In this document: positions 35,135 through 47,810 of the stretch, one piece after another
Layout: every line of letters begins with the position of its first letter
Numbering within the stretch: position 1 is the first letter of the stretch
Assembly: GCA_934045905.1 (NCBI GenBank)
Contig: OW203766.1
Location: 28,948,309 to 29,012,308, forward strand
Direction: 5' to 3'
Origin: Leuctra nigra
Taxonomy: Eukaryota; Arthropoda; Insecta; Plecoptera; Leuctridae
Length of the DNA stretch: 64,000 nt
Program-made: the position numbers and the translations under genes
Notes under the pieces: generated by a model
Told to the model about the DNA's origin: nothing
The model's input: the letters and a program-made list of their open reading frames with translations, nothing else
The model's database searches: none

Positions 35135-38100
35135 ATGCCTTTCACAGCCAAGCAGACTCTGGAGGATAACTTCGACTTCAACACGATCCTCGCCACATCC
35201 TTGGCACAGGTCTTCTCGCTGTCAGGTAAAACATCAGATCATGACACAAATCTGTTTCACTGACTGGCTTTTGCAAATTCAAAGTACCTATGTGACATTC
35301 ATATCAAGTTATCGGTAACATATTTAATAAGGGGTATAAGAGGTATAATTTAATTTTTTGTTATATAAAGGAAGTCAAATAAAAGATAAAAATAATCTAA
35401 TAATTAATGCGATTTTGATCATTTTTATGATTCCAGAATTAAAATATTTATCGGAAAAGTAATAGGGTACTTGCATCAGCCTGTTTGCTATGGTAACAGT
35501 CCTCAATTTGGTTTATTTTGCTGGGCGACATGCATTTTTTTAATAGTTTAGTTTTAATCTATTTTAAATACAGTTGTGAAGAAAGATATTGAAGAGAAAT
35601 ACAAAAGTGGTGACAAATAAAATAAGGAAATTAAATCAATAAAGATAATGATTGCTAATTACTTATTTACTGAAAGCATCTGTCCCCCAGTTAGATTTTG
35701 GTTAGTTATGAAGTCAGATGATATTGCCATGGCTAACTACTAGAGCGGTGTCTGACCTTGTCCTTGCTTCCAGACCGCATCAAGATCAACGCCTGGAAGA
35801 GCAAGCTGCGCCTCCTGCCTCAGGAGAGGACCTCTGAGCCGCCCGAGAAGGTCCTGAAGAACCGCAACGACTACATGTGGTACATGCTGCTGGTGCTGCA
35901 GAACGGTCGCCTCTCCACGCCGTTCTCTCGCGCGCCTCCCATCGGCCCGCTCAGGCCCTTGTCCACGGTGCTGGTGAGTCCCTTGCTCAGGCCCAGGCCC
36001 TTCACCCTCCCATCGGCCCGCTCAGGCCCTTGTCCACGGTGCTGGTGAGTCCCTTGGCCCTTGACCCTTGCTGTCGCTCAGGCCCTTGTCCACGGTGCTG
36101 GTGAGTACCTTGGCCCTTGACCCTCCCATCGGCCCGCTCAGGCCCTTATCCACGGTGCTGGTGAGTACCTTGGCCCTAGGCCCCTCCCATCGGCCCGCTC
36201 AGGCCCTTGTCCACGGTGCTGGTGAGTCCCTTGGCCCTTGACCCTCCCATCGGCCCGCTCAGGCCCTTGTCCACGGTGCTGGTGAGTCCTGATACAGCTA
36301 AGTCAAGTCCAAAGTCCTGGTTCTGCAAGTCCTGTCTATTGTCCTAATAGTTCGTGTCCCTAATACGTCCGTACGTCTAATACCTCCGTCACGCCTCCCC
36401 AGTACTGCTTCTACCCAAGCCGATCTAGCTGATCTAGCCCCAATCCTGGAGAATCTTGCGTATAAAATCCTAAAATCCTTCCACCACTCTAAAATGTGTT
36501 TCAAGTCTTTATAATTCCTTGCGGATGTCCTCTAACCGCTCTTCCATTTCCCCTAACGCAGTGGGAAAAAATCAACTTCTATCAATTGGCCCTATAGGGC
36601 CGGTCTGTCAATGCTCTGTTAAAACCAGTTGTTAACTTGAAGTTGTCATTAAAGGAATGTCATTGGTTGTTGCCATGGCAATATAGTTCTGTTTAAAATT
36701 TAGCAGAGCATTGAAAAACTGACCCATACTTTTGAATCAGCAAAACGTTGTACCTAGAAAATCAATTCATTCCTATAATATTGCCAAAACCATTCTTAAA
36801 CTTAAGTCCGTAATGCAGCAATATATTCACCGCATTTACACACACAGACGATCCCGTCACATCACACTGCAACTTATGAACAGTGGTCCAGCAGGACTTA
36901 ACTCCCCCTCCATTGGCTTTCCGCATTGGAAGCGAGCGGTCACACAAATAATTCAGCTTGGACATGAATTTGCCGCCATCTCTCCACCATGTATTATGCA
37001 TGGCACAGTTGAGGCCCTTGCTTTGAGCAAACTCCAAAGGGTTTATCATTGTTTGTACTTGACATCTCTTCACTATACATGTCATCGTCACAAGAGTCGA
37101 CAATCATCTGCAATTGATGCTAATTAAAACACTCTTGTTAATTAATTTGTGTTCTGGTTTTGAACAAGATGGATTGGTTCTATATTTGGAAAGTTGAAAA
37201 TCATATTTCACGTGCTAAAGCGCGTTTGGAGAATGTAAGTGAATTTATTTTTGAGTTATAAATTCTGTTTTTTGGTGTGTCGCCGTATTGAAATATATCA
37301 TGCCTGGATGTTACGCCTATTTTACAATTAACTGATTCCAAAAAAAAGGTTGTAAAGCGATATGCCATTGCAAAAATGTTAAAGTGGAGCTTGCGAAAAA
37401 ACAGTGTAAAATAAAACACGGGTTTTGCTGCAGAAATGCTAATTAAAATGTGAGCAATTCATTTTTAATTATTGGAACTCAAACACAAATATTGTGATAT
37501 CTTTTCATTTAACATTCTCTTCAGATTTTTTTAATCTACAAACTTACAAATAAACACAGTATGTAGACCGCTAAACCAACAGCGTATTTTTAGGGACAAA
37601 CAAAACATACTATACAAACACTGTTATTATACTCGGAAATGAGCACAAAATATGTGTACAAATACAAAACTAATATAACTTATACGTGAATTATAAACGT
37701 AGTTTATTTTACTACGATCACTGTCAAATCTTAATTAATGTAAATTCGTAATAAGTTAAAATATAATCTGTACATCCTGCTTCAGATGTATACGTTTCGA
37801 TGTTCATTTCAATGATTCTTGAAGTGAGCTCAAAACCCAGTAATCCTGCGTTCATTACAACTATATTTGTTGCCTTCAGTTAAATTGCAATTAATAGCGT
37901 GATTACGTCATGATCCCAAAAATTGTGAAACAGAAAATCGAGCAAAATGACAGATTACATAATTTATCGGGGTAGAGCATTCACAGAAAGTTGCAACAAG
38001 TTGAAACTGCATGGAGCTTTAGCGCTCATGTGAGCAGCCATTACATATATTTCATTTCACATTGAATCTAACACAATACCAACAAAACACCAAAGTTATC

Positions 38101-41100
38101 AACAAAATGGCGTTTAAAGTCACGTCTATATCTCGCCATTCTCGTTCCGTTTCATCCGTCGCTTTTCTTTTGTCTCCGCTCGCACGTAAAGTTTGTCGAG
38201 CTTCCCGTCACAGCAAATAGTTACACAGAGAGTTTAGCGCGGTCGAATGCCTTTGATGCTCGCAAGAGTTCAGCACTAGAAGACGACGACGACGATGGCT
38301 CGGTCGGCGCGACGTCGGTCAAAGGCGATGAGAGCCCACAGACAAACTCATTTTCATTAAAACCACGAGAATGTCGTCGAAGTGAACTATTTCACGGAAT
38401 CAACTGGCGCTTGGAGGGGGGTGAGGGGGAAGAGGGGATTTAGCTTACTTTGAGTCTTTGACACGGAGCAAATGAGAGACAAACAATGGGTTTAGATCAG
38501 GTCAGATGAAGATGGGAAACTGAAACTAATCATGGGAAATGCGATTTTCAGAATATAGGTATTGTAATGACAGTTGGGCTTTGGGCAGGACGTAGATGTG
38601 TCGTTGTAGTACAATAGCTCGTTCTCTGTGTTTCAAAAAAGACTTGATAGCGTGCTTTATATAACATTGTACAAGGTCCGTATTAACAATACGAATGAAT
38701 GACTCAATCAATGTGCATATAGACAACTCGGCAGCTAGGTGAATTCGAGTCGGTAGACGATTATGATGAATATGAAGAAATGGGAATGGCATATGTTGTG
38801 ACAGAGGTGGTTGTGGCCTAAAGAGTAATGAACACTCGCAAATTTAAAAATTGCGCATCTTCCCCATGCATTTTTCTAAGAAATACACGCAATTAGTGTG
38901 TCCATGAGTGCATCTGTTTTGTCTTAAGACTACATTATCAAGACCTCATCAGCCGTGTTGTGTTCTGCATTGGATCCTAATGAAGCAACCATGACTGACC
39001 GAGAGTATGAAGGGAGGGAGCATTTGACTCTGATGAGCAGAAACCTCGGTTAACCACAGGCTGCAATGTCGAGCCGCCACTCCTCTACCACTGTTTCTTA
39101 GCCTACTTACTCCCCCATTCATTACTGTCTGAGCGGATTAGATGTGATAATGCAGGGAGGGAGGGAGGGTGGATTATCATCACAGTTTTAAATCAAAATC
39201 AGCTTGGTTCTTTTCAGAAAACTCACTTTAATATTATTATAAAATGTAGATAAAGCATCTATCTCTTCGAATATAACCTTTATACTTTTCCTGTCCTGAT
39301 TCTTTGATCAACTTGAAATTTGAGAACCCAGATAACCTGACTATTTTTAAAAAACTCCTCCTTTTGGATGATGCGTGAATTGGCCCCCTTTTTGGTTAAT
39401 AAATAAAAATGTTTCAATATAGGTATAATTTTGAGCAAATTTCAGTATTTACACAAATTCTCAAATATTTTAGATGTTTCATCAAACAAATGCACAAATG
39501 AATGCTCTTCTAGAGCTCGACAAACTTTGCAGAGCATATTGTTTTACATTCAATCAATACAAATTTTCACTTATCAACGGGTTTTTACAAGAGATATCCT
39601 CCCCCACCCCCACGCGTCGAGGTCAATGAACCCTGGTGTTTACGAGTCATCGACGTGTCTAGTGACGCGTTATTAACTCATTGATTGATGGGACACCAGA
39701 TACGATCCAGAAGACATCAATCTTGACGTCATCGACAGCATCAAGATGGCCGACAACAAGCAAATGGCGGTTCTGTTGATTGCATTCGCACGCTGTTTGC
39801 ACAGACCGTTTTCTTTCGATGCGATTCGAATCAGAAATCAAATTGTCCAAGAAGTAAAACAAAACAAAAAAACTTTTCAATTCTGTCAAGTCTATTTCAA
39901 TCCTCAATGTCGTGCTGTAAAAAACGCGTCGATTTCCAATTCACGCATGGACCATTGTGCAAGCCATGAAGAGGCCTAAAAGATTACAGCACCAATCTAT
40001 AATCCTATAAAAAGGATCTGCCGCAACACCAACTTCAAAATCAACAAAGGCCAACCTCTAAACCAGTCATGGGGCAGATAAAACACGGGCCATAAATATC
40101 TTACTGATAATATTATTTCATAGTATTCCATTATTGAAAATGTACAGAAAGGAGAATATAGTATTTTGACATTTGAAAACATATCCTCCCATGACACCCT
40201 CTAACTTTTAACGGCAACCTCTAGCTCTTGTTCTTGGAGACGTCTTTAACTCCACCTATAAAGTCACAGGCGTACGAGTACCTCTGACGGGGACCTCCAA
40301 CTCGCATGCCTCGACAGCATCATCAAAGTGACATCTTCTATCCTCCGACTCAATAAAACCTCTGAACAGTGTCCCCTTACTAACGTCACTCATCGGCATT
40401 GTCAAGGTCTCACCTTCAAAAATCAAGTCTTGTCCCTCGTCGACATCGTCAACCCCCCCCCCCCCCCTCCCCCCATCGTCAACAACCACACCAGATCTAC
40501 GAAGATCTGTTGACGGCATCCACCAACTCCTCGACGACATCGTTAACCCTAACACCGCCCTCTACTCTTGTCAACAGCCCCCGCAGATCTACGAAGACGT
40601 GCTGACGGCGTCCACGAACTCCTCGACGACATCGTCAACCCAAACACCACCCTCTCTTCTTGTCAACAGCCCCCGCAGATCTACGAAGACACGTCACGAA
40701 CTCCTCGACGACATCGTCAACCCTAACACCACCCTCTCCTCTTGTCAACAGCCCCCGCAGATCTACGAAGACGTGCTGACGGCGTCCACGAACTCCTCGA
40801 CGACATCGTCAACCCTAACACCACCCTCTCTTCTTGTCAACAGCCCCCGCAGATCTACGAAGACACGTCACGAACTCCTCGACGACATCGTCAACCCTAA
40901 CACCACCCTCTCCTCTTGTCAACAGCCCCCGCAGATCTACGAAGACGTGCTGACGGCGTCCACGAACTCCTCGACGACATCGTCAACCCTAACACCACCC
41001 TCTCCTCTTGTCAACAGCCCCCGCAGATCTACGAAGACGTGCTGACAGCGTCAACGAACTCCTCGACGACATCGTCAACCCTAACACCACCCTCTCCTCT

Positions 41101-41826
41101 TGTCAACAGCCCCCGCAGATCTACGAAGACGTGCTGACAGCGTTAACGAACTCCTCGACGACATCGTCAACCCTAACACCACCCTCTCTTCTTGTCAACA
41201 GCCCCCGCAGATCTACGAAGACACGTCACGAACTCCTCGACGACATCGTCAACCCTAACACTACCCTCTCCTCTTGTCAACAGCCCCCGCAGATCTACGA
41301 AGACGTGCTGACGGCGTCCACGAACTCCTCGACGACATCGTCAACCCTAACACCACCCTCTCTTCTTGTCAACAGCCCCCGCAGATCTACGAAGACACGT
41401 CACGAACTCCTCGACGACATCGTCAACCCTAACACCACCCTCTCCTCTTGTCAACAGCCCCCGCAGATCTACGAAGACGTGCTGACGGCGTCCACGAACT
41501 CCTCGACGACATCGTCAACCCTAACACCACCCTCTCTTCTTGTCAACAGCCCCCGCAGATCTACGAAGACACGTCACGAACTCCTCGACGACATCGTCAA
41601 CCCTAACACCACCCTCTCCTCTTGTCAACAGCCCCCGCAGATCTACGAAGACGTGCTGACGGCATCCACGAACAACTACGCGTGGATCACGCAGGCGGCC
41701 GCCGGCGAGGACGTCGAGGACGAGGAAGCGAGGAAGCCTGTGCTCCCCTTCCGGTTCCTGTGGGAACAGCCGAGGCCGCACGACGGATTCATCTGCTACA
41801 CAGTCGTGTTCAGCCAACAGGACTGA
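35135..41826 (+). CDS. DUF4485-like small protein, three exons
   Basis: Spliced model: 35135-35225 (ATG, context AAGATGCC), 35774-35973 and 41632-41826 (TGA). That is 97 codons from the first two exons plus 64 from the third, about 161 residues. Intron 1 (548 bp) is phase 1, ending G|GTAAAA with acceptor CTTCCAG|. Intron 2 is phase 0, CTG|GTGAGT to GTCAACAG|. The order FDFN...., W-x-KL, KNRN-x-Y, L-x-NGRL-x-x-PF and PP-x-GPL-x-x-L matches what I know of DUF4485 (PF14846), a domain of unknown function found near the N-terminus of some centrosomal proteins. This assignment is from memory, not a search. The C-terminus (AWITQAAAGEDVEDEEARKP...) is acidic, then aromatic. Exons 2 and 3 are much more GC-rich than their surroundings. 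Intron 2 begins and ends in minisatellites that copy its splice sites, so alternative products are likely. Confidence 0.72.
35945..36287 (+). repeat. Minisatellite of about 60 bp multiplying the intron-2 splice donor
   Basis: The unit spans the end of exon 2 and the donor: CGGCCCGCTCAGGCCCTTGT, CCACGGTGCTG, GTGAGT, then TCCCTTGGCCCTTGACC. GTGAGT after GTGCTG occurs six times, at 35974, 36045, 36101, 36161, 36222 and 36282 (spacing 71, 56, 60, 61 and 60). Reading past the first donor in frame meets a TGA at 36046-36048, so donors 3 to 6 would put a stop codon in the message. The first donor gives the clean model. Confidence 0.9.
36603..36723. repeat. Terminal-inverted-repeat element inside intron 2
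   Basis: The left end GTCTGTCAATGCTCTGTT and right end AGCAGAGCATTGAAAAACTG are inverted complements with small differences, 121 bp apart. A perfect GGCCCTATAGGGCC palindrome lies just outside (36588-36601). The interior matches 17718-17780. It is a MITE-like, non-coding element. Confidence 0.55.
36724..40470. other. Interior of intron 2; weak nested ORF only
   Basis: Mostly unassigned AT-rich DNA. A second copy of the 2957 repeat lies at 37799-37870. An ATG at 39746 (context TCAAGATGG) opens 77 codons starting MADNKQMAVL with no recognised family. The opposite strand is also open there, so I do not call a nested gene. A (GAC)n stretch lies near 38281. A 15-base C run ends the segment (40453-40467). 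Confidence 0.45.
40475..41645 (+). repeat. Higher-order minisatellite (92 + 82 bp) multiplying the intron-2 splice acceptor
   Basis: Each unit contains CTCTCCTCTTGTCAACAG, CCCCCGCAGATCTACGAAG and CTCCTCGACGACATCGTCAA, which is the acceptor plus the start of exon 3. GTCAACAG starts at 40570, 40662, 40744, 40836, 40918, 41010, 41102, 41194, 41276, 41368, 41450, 41542 and 41624. Spacings are 92,82,92,82,92,92,92,82,92,82,92,82. The 82-bp form has ACACGTCACGAAC in place of ACGTGCTGACGGCGTCCACGAAC. The 92+82 dimer is 174 bp (58 codons). The plus frame is open from about 40993 straight into exon 3. Confidence 0.95.
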
Positions 41827-44654
41827 GAGACGTCCAACAAAAACCTACCGAACAATTTCACTATTGCGATCTGATCAACAACCCCTTCTACTACTTCACC
41901 ACACTGGATTCCAGCCGCTCCACAATTTACATTAATTAAAATTCCAGTTGTGTTCCGATCAACCGTTGACTGGAATTTAGAACGAAAAATGTAGTTACTG
42001 CAAATCAAACACTCGTCGATTAAATTTTGATCAAACTTGATGTGTGACGAATTTAATTTCAACGGAATATTGATTCGGCGATTACAACTCTCTGGTTGAT
42101 TGAATTTATGTAAATGATGGGAATATTCAAATTATAATAATGTATTGATAAAAGTGATAACCGCGTATGAGGTGACTTTCCATAACAGATCATTTGGGGG
42201 CGACTTGGCTGATAAAATGTACAAAACAAAGTTGGTAATTGAAAGTTACTAATACAAACTAAATGATAGTTATGTTCTTGAAGACTCGTTTTTACAACTC
42301 TTGATCATCACGCATCGGCAGAAGAAGTTTCGTGCCATCTTTGAAATACCTTATTGTGGTAGGTTTCCTCTGGACTAAAATAATGTTCATTTGCTTTCTC
42401 CACAAAGTTCCTTCCATTGGCTGGGATATTGTAGATAATAAAACAAACCTGCATGAAACAATTCAAAACGAAAATAACCCCACTCCATTTCCATTGAAAA
42501 AAAAATAATTACAAGTAAACATCTCGTTCTAATATCTCCCAAAACGCAGGGTCTCGTGCTACGGGCGCACAGAAGCCCCCCCCCCCCCCCCCCCCCCGTT
42601 ACAGGTGTTTATATCTCAGCATGGGCAGACAAAACTGTTCGCGCACGCACTCACGTCACGCACAATCGTCACGCACCGTCACGCATGGCACGGGTACATC
42701 ACAAGTTTATTCACCTACTATACCTTCATGCTTTTTTTTGTTTCGGAGCTGAAATCTATTGATAATGGGGTTTACGTAAATGTTGCCTTGGGTGGTTTGT
42801 TTATCTTTTGCTAATTGATGCTTAGTACTAATATAGGATTCGTAATGATGGCCTGAAGGTAAATGCATGAACATAGTAATTTGATGATTATGTGAATAGG
42901 TTATAATAAGTTAATTCACATTTTATATATTTTAGTCAAATTGCCTACTAAAGAAATAGGTAGATATATAGGTATAGGCCTATAGTAGATTTTTAAGTGG
43001 TAAATTCAATGATAAATGCAAAAATATACATAAATAAATAAATAAATGTAGGTTGAAAAATAGTTTATTGTGTATAGTTACCTACAACTTGTCATTTCCT
43101 TGAATAAAGAAACGCAAAGTCCAGGTCCTATTGAAAAGAAGAACAAGTATTTTCTTCCTTGCACCTTCTCAATTCAATTGGTTCTGAGATACGATATAAT
43201 TTGTTTCTGAACAAACTGCGCAGTGAGAGTGCTCGAGAAAAAGATGAAACAGTGCAAAATCAGTCCGACAATATAACAAATTGTGAGAGCCTGAGATATG
43301 GTAAATGATCTTTAAAAATTGTCAAAAAATTATATGAATTTACTTGGGCGCCATAAGATACCACGAGGACACGAGGAAATATTTCTAATTCATTCTATCT
43401 CAGAAACTGTACAAGATAATAACTTTTGGAGGGATATGGAATTGATATCAATAAATTCAGAATTATTATGAAGATCCGAGACATGCTCAAGAAAATCATT
43501 TACCTTAATTAATTTCACGATGGATATCTGGATATTTTAAAGCAGAACTCTCAGCCAAACAAACAAACAAACAAACAATAAACACATCGGCACGAACCAA
43601 TTATGCCGTATTTTGATTCCTGACGCTATCCCGGCGCTCCTGGAATAATAATTATTTCAGTTCTGGAGCGCGGTATTTACTTTGGATCTCGAGAGCGCCA
43701 CACCATTCTGTGTAATTACCGAGTCTTGTGTTATGCAAACATCATGCTAATGGCATGTGATAGATCGAGGGATGTAATTACAACAAAGGCGTCTTACAAC
43801 ACCGGGAGCTTAGATCATTGGGAAACTTGAAGAAAACTTTGCCCAAGTTACTTGTTGTAACTTGATTAGAACTTATTGTGAAAACTGTAAGAAAGTTTTA
43901 GAATTAAAGAATAAGGGTCAGATTTAATAGTTCTTGGGGAAATAAGTTTGCCACTTCGACACCGCTAGTTCAAAAACTGCAGTTTAGTGGAAACTTTGAA
44001 ATTAGAGCACTTTTCACACTTAACTTTCTGTTCTTTCCGTTGGTTGGCGTTGAACAGGTCATATAGTTCCTCTGATCAAACTACAATTTGGCACACATGT
44101 GAAAGTCCATTCCAGAATCACACTATTGAATTTTAAAGAAACTCCTCTTGTTTGAAAATACAATTTTCTTCTTCATCTTCCTTGTCGCAAGAGAGAAGTG
44201 AAGAGAAGTTGTTTATTCGCAGCAACGCAGTAGTTTTTGAAGGCGTAAAGAGAGCAAGATAATAATATTTGAAAATTGTTTAACCAATAAAATATTTTTT
44301 TAAGTACCACTCGCGATCTCATCAACTGGGCTGTTATTAATAGCATGCACATCAAAATGCTCCAGTATCAACATAAACTGGTATCTCTTATCTCTTGAGT
44401 AGATATTTTACTATACAATTCAAATTGTCCCAATTCAAATCTTGTTTTTGTGTCTCACTTTCATGGTTTGAGGTTAGATTAGTGATATGTTTTTTTTCAA
44501 AACAATCGTCATTTAGCATTCAATTATTTTGTTAATATTTGTTCTTTATACAAAATGTGATTACGAAGCTGTGTTCTCTGTTTCGATATTTGTTTCAATA
44601 CTAGTGTCTATTCATCACATATTGTCCAATTGCAGTTGGGAAAATAGAACCGAT
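41827..44654. other. Downstream of the DUF4485-like gene; poly-C and CAAA tracts
   Basis: The 3' UTR probably lies just after 41826, but no AATAAA is obvious within 300 bp. A 22-base C run lies at 42576-42597, (AAAT)n-like words at about 43030 and (CAAA)n at about 43557-43580. No gene is recognised. Confidence 0.45.
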
Positions 44655-44770
44655 TCTAAATCAAGAATTGTCAAGATTTGAATTTTTCTTGTCTATCACA
44701 CTAGCCAAATTGGCCAATTCTAATCGGCAGATTTGAATTGCCCAACTCGAATTGTATAGTGGAATACCCA
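44655..44770 (-). repeat. Dispersed repeat, partner of 8570-8662 and 8685-8937
   Basis: On the minus strand CCACTATACAATTCGAGTTG, CAATTCAAATCTGCC, CTAGTGTGATAG and CAAATCTTGACAATTCTTGA match sequences near 8570-8662. The first word also matches the terminus of the 8685-8937 element. Confidence 0.55.
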
Positions 44771-47579
44771 CTTTAAGCGTTCTAACAATGCAACACTACT
44801 ACATGCATAAATCATCTCCATTCCATCATCCAGAGCCTCCTGTATGTCATCTGCATCTGATGCGAGGAGGCTGCGGATCCAGAGGTGTGGGAGGGAACGC
44901 TAAACCTCGACATGACTAGATAATAATACAAGTTTGACAGGATTGAACCTGTCACTCAAGACTTATATTAGCACATGTTTGAAGGAAGAGCGACAAGTTT
45001 CTGGAGATCAATCTCGTGCCTTTCGCAGGATGCTGTTGGGGAGAGGAAGATCATCTTTGTATTGTGTGATGGAACCAGAGAAGGTCTTGTTGTAATATTA
45101 GATGTCAAATACATTGGATAAATCACGAGATAATTCAAATAAACTGAAATTATCACGGCACAAATCAGTGTCTCAGATTTCTCATAATTCCCATTTGAAT
45201 CGTCAAAGATTGAAATGGAATGTTCATCCATCATCACAAATCTTTGCTTTTTCTTGAGGAAATTACCATATCATTCCATTTTATATCACTTTCAAAGATG
45301 CATTCTCTCGCTTATGATTGTAATCGATTTGATAGGAGACTAAGTGAAAATAGACTTTATGATGTGAGAAAGTATTCAGAAATGACTTCAGTGTGTTGGT
45401 TCTATAGGTTAGTGCTAATAATGATAATAACATTCTTCTCAAATAATGCCCAACATTTGAGCAATCAATTGATATGAATTGTAATTTATTTATAATGGTT
45501 TTTCATCGGAAATTGTATAAAATGAAATGTCAATTGAGTGTAAATTGTTGCCATTAGATACCTAGTCTAGTTGTCAGGAAAAGGCCGAGTTGAAACAAAA
45601 GTCATGCAAACTGAAGAGAAGTGAAGAAATTGTTTCCGTCTATGTGTCGTAGGATGGATGAATTATGTCATTCTTTGGTCAGATGTTAAGAAATACATCT
45701 GTATAAGTTGTTTTGTCTTGAACTTGTGTCGTCACTTATGCCAATATAAAGTGAATTAATCTAGATTGAGCAGATTACCGCCCCCTACTGCGTCGTGAAT
45801 AGACTATTATAACCATGGTTTGACTACACTTGCTCATGGATTACATAGAGTCAATGTCAAATGTTACACTCATTTGTCAAGCTTTACTGCAAGCACATTC
45901 TGTGAATAGCAATATTATATTTTATAATTTTCACAAAGTGCCTAAAATACGTAAATATTGAAATGTTTATAATGCATTCTGGAATTATTAAATTCAACCG
46001 AAATTATAGAGAGTAGAGATGTGAATAATTTTTCCAATATTTGATGCTAGATAAAAAATGCATACGTTTATTTTAAAAGTGCACGTGATGTCAAAGAATT
46101 TAAATTAATTATTGAATAATGTATTATTATTTATGAAGTGGTTAATTGTAAATGTGAGGTGAAAAGGTATGTTAATTTAACATAGCGCTTTATATGCCAA
46201 TTAAATTATTCATAAATCACATTTCAATTAACATGTTCCCGCCAAAATCATGGGTAGGTAATAATATTGTAAACATTTGAATATAAAATGTAGGGAGGAA
46301 AATACATTTTTACCTAAAATTACGAGTTCATAAAATGTATTACACATTATGAAAAGACTTTCTAAAAAAAATCGTCCCAAAATGTAAAAAATAACAAAAA
46401 TACATCAACTTTAATAACACCGACAGAAAGGCAGTTGACATTTCGTTAGCATCATCGTTGCAAAAGCACTCTCACAAATTATTACAAAATCCCCCCCTCT
46501 CTCAAGAGTTAATGTATACAGTAATGATTTAGCTCTTTATCCTCGAGGGTGCTCACCATAACCTCACATCCAACAAGAATGATAATCTCCGCTGCACTTG
46601 CACTTGCAGTCCGAGATAAGATCCGATACAGAGTGCAGCCGAGTGCAACATAAAATGCATTTTATAGTTTTTATAAATCAACATTTCGCTGCCTTGGGAC
46701 GAGCGTACCTGGAGAACTGGTTTCATAGAAGGCCATCGCACATAATCTCAATCCCAGGTCTTTTAATCAATGGATTGTGCTCATATCGTCAAACAATAGA
46801 CCATAAAATCCCTTGGGTAGAAAACTTTTCCCCATGAAAAGATTTCTATCTTCTTCCTTCGAAAACCACATTTTTGTTACGAATGCTAGAGGCACTTGAT
46901 TGCACAAAACTCTTTATTTTCTTGGAACGAATCCATGAAAGCTTTTAATTCCTTTGGTTTGATTGGTAAGAAAAGACATTTTGAATAAACCAATCAAGTT
47001 GAATAAAAAAAAAGTTTGTAGTTACAATCAAAAACACGTCCCTGTGTTTTGGGAGTGAGCTACTAGCCGCATGAAAAACATTGGCATCAACACCTGGAGA
47101 TCGCTGTCATTGAAGTTCTAAGAAGATCGAATACGAAACAACATTATTATACCTCTGTCTGGGCCTCAAGAACAAAAAAACTGGATGTATCGTTCGATTA
47201 ATATTTTAGACGTAACTCCAAATGCCTAATAATCATCATACGTACGTGACCTAGCGATGTTAAATATAATGTAAGGTTGTTTTTTTCGATGTGGAACTGG
47301 TCAAGTTAAATAAACAAGGCGTGGATGAAAAAGTTGTTCAGTGTTATAAACTGTCAATAAGTTATCATTCCATTATTTTAAATGTTACCGCCAAAATAAA
47401 ATCGTTGTAGAGATTCGAATGCAACATGCTGCATTTCCGGTTTGACAGGTACAGTGGCGAACTGTCAAAACGTCAATAAACATGTTAATTATGTAAATAA
47501 ACACAGAGTTGAACGTTGTGCGAACTTACCTAAGTAGTTTTCGAAAACGTTTCTTCCAAAACAACAACAATCACTCTAA
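44771..47579. other. Unassigned AT-rich DNA
   Basis: The minus frame at 44968-45237 starts with ATG and has a hydrophobic middle, but nothing identifies it. The frames at 46553-46837 on both strands overlap each other. No feature is supported. Confidence 0.4.
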
Positions 47580-47810
47580 AAACCGGTAACCGTTTTCCGT
47601 GAAAACATTGTCGCAGAAAGTGAAACCGCACGGCGTAAACGCGAAGTGTAAGAAAACAGCGCGGTAAACGTCAGAATCAAAGAGAGAATGGAACGAAACG
47701 CAGGCATGCCAACAACACGCCGGCAGAAGTGGTCCCACGGACGCATGCGCGGTACTGACGCGATGCGCCGCTACCGCTGTTACGGCGAGTCGATAATACT
47801 TTTGCCGGGG
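47580..47810 (+). promoter_or_regulatory. Candidate CpG-rich promoter or first exon
   Basis: A CpG-rich stretch with GGACGCATGCGCGG at about 47738, which is like an NRF1-type site, and repeated CGTAAACGCG/GCGGTAAACG words upstream. An ATG at 47688 opens 69 codons. The first part is arginine-rich and of coding-like composition, but the rest runs into AT-rich sequence. No downstream exon could be linked. Treat it as a possible transcription start only. Confidence 0.25.

Noticed and set aside
39746..39979. 77-codon ATG frame inside intron 2 as a nested gene
   Set aside because: Good start context, but the opposite strand is equally open and there is no family, promoter or poly(A) signal.
40599..41137. 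Separate repetitive protein gene in the acceptor array
   Set aside because: The frames have no promoter or proper start and shift between units; only the frame running into exon 3 has biological context, and that is treated as possible alternative splicing.
40475..41645. CRISPR-like repeat array
   Set aside because: Units are contiguous with no unique spacers, and the surroundings are eukaryotic exon and intron sequence. It is a minisatellite.
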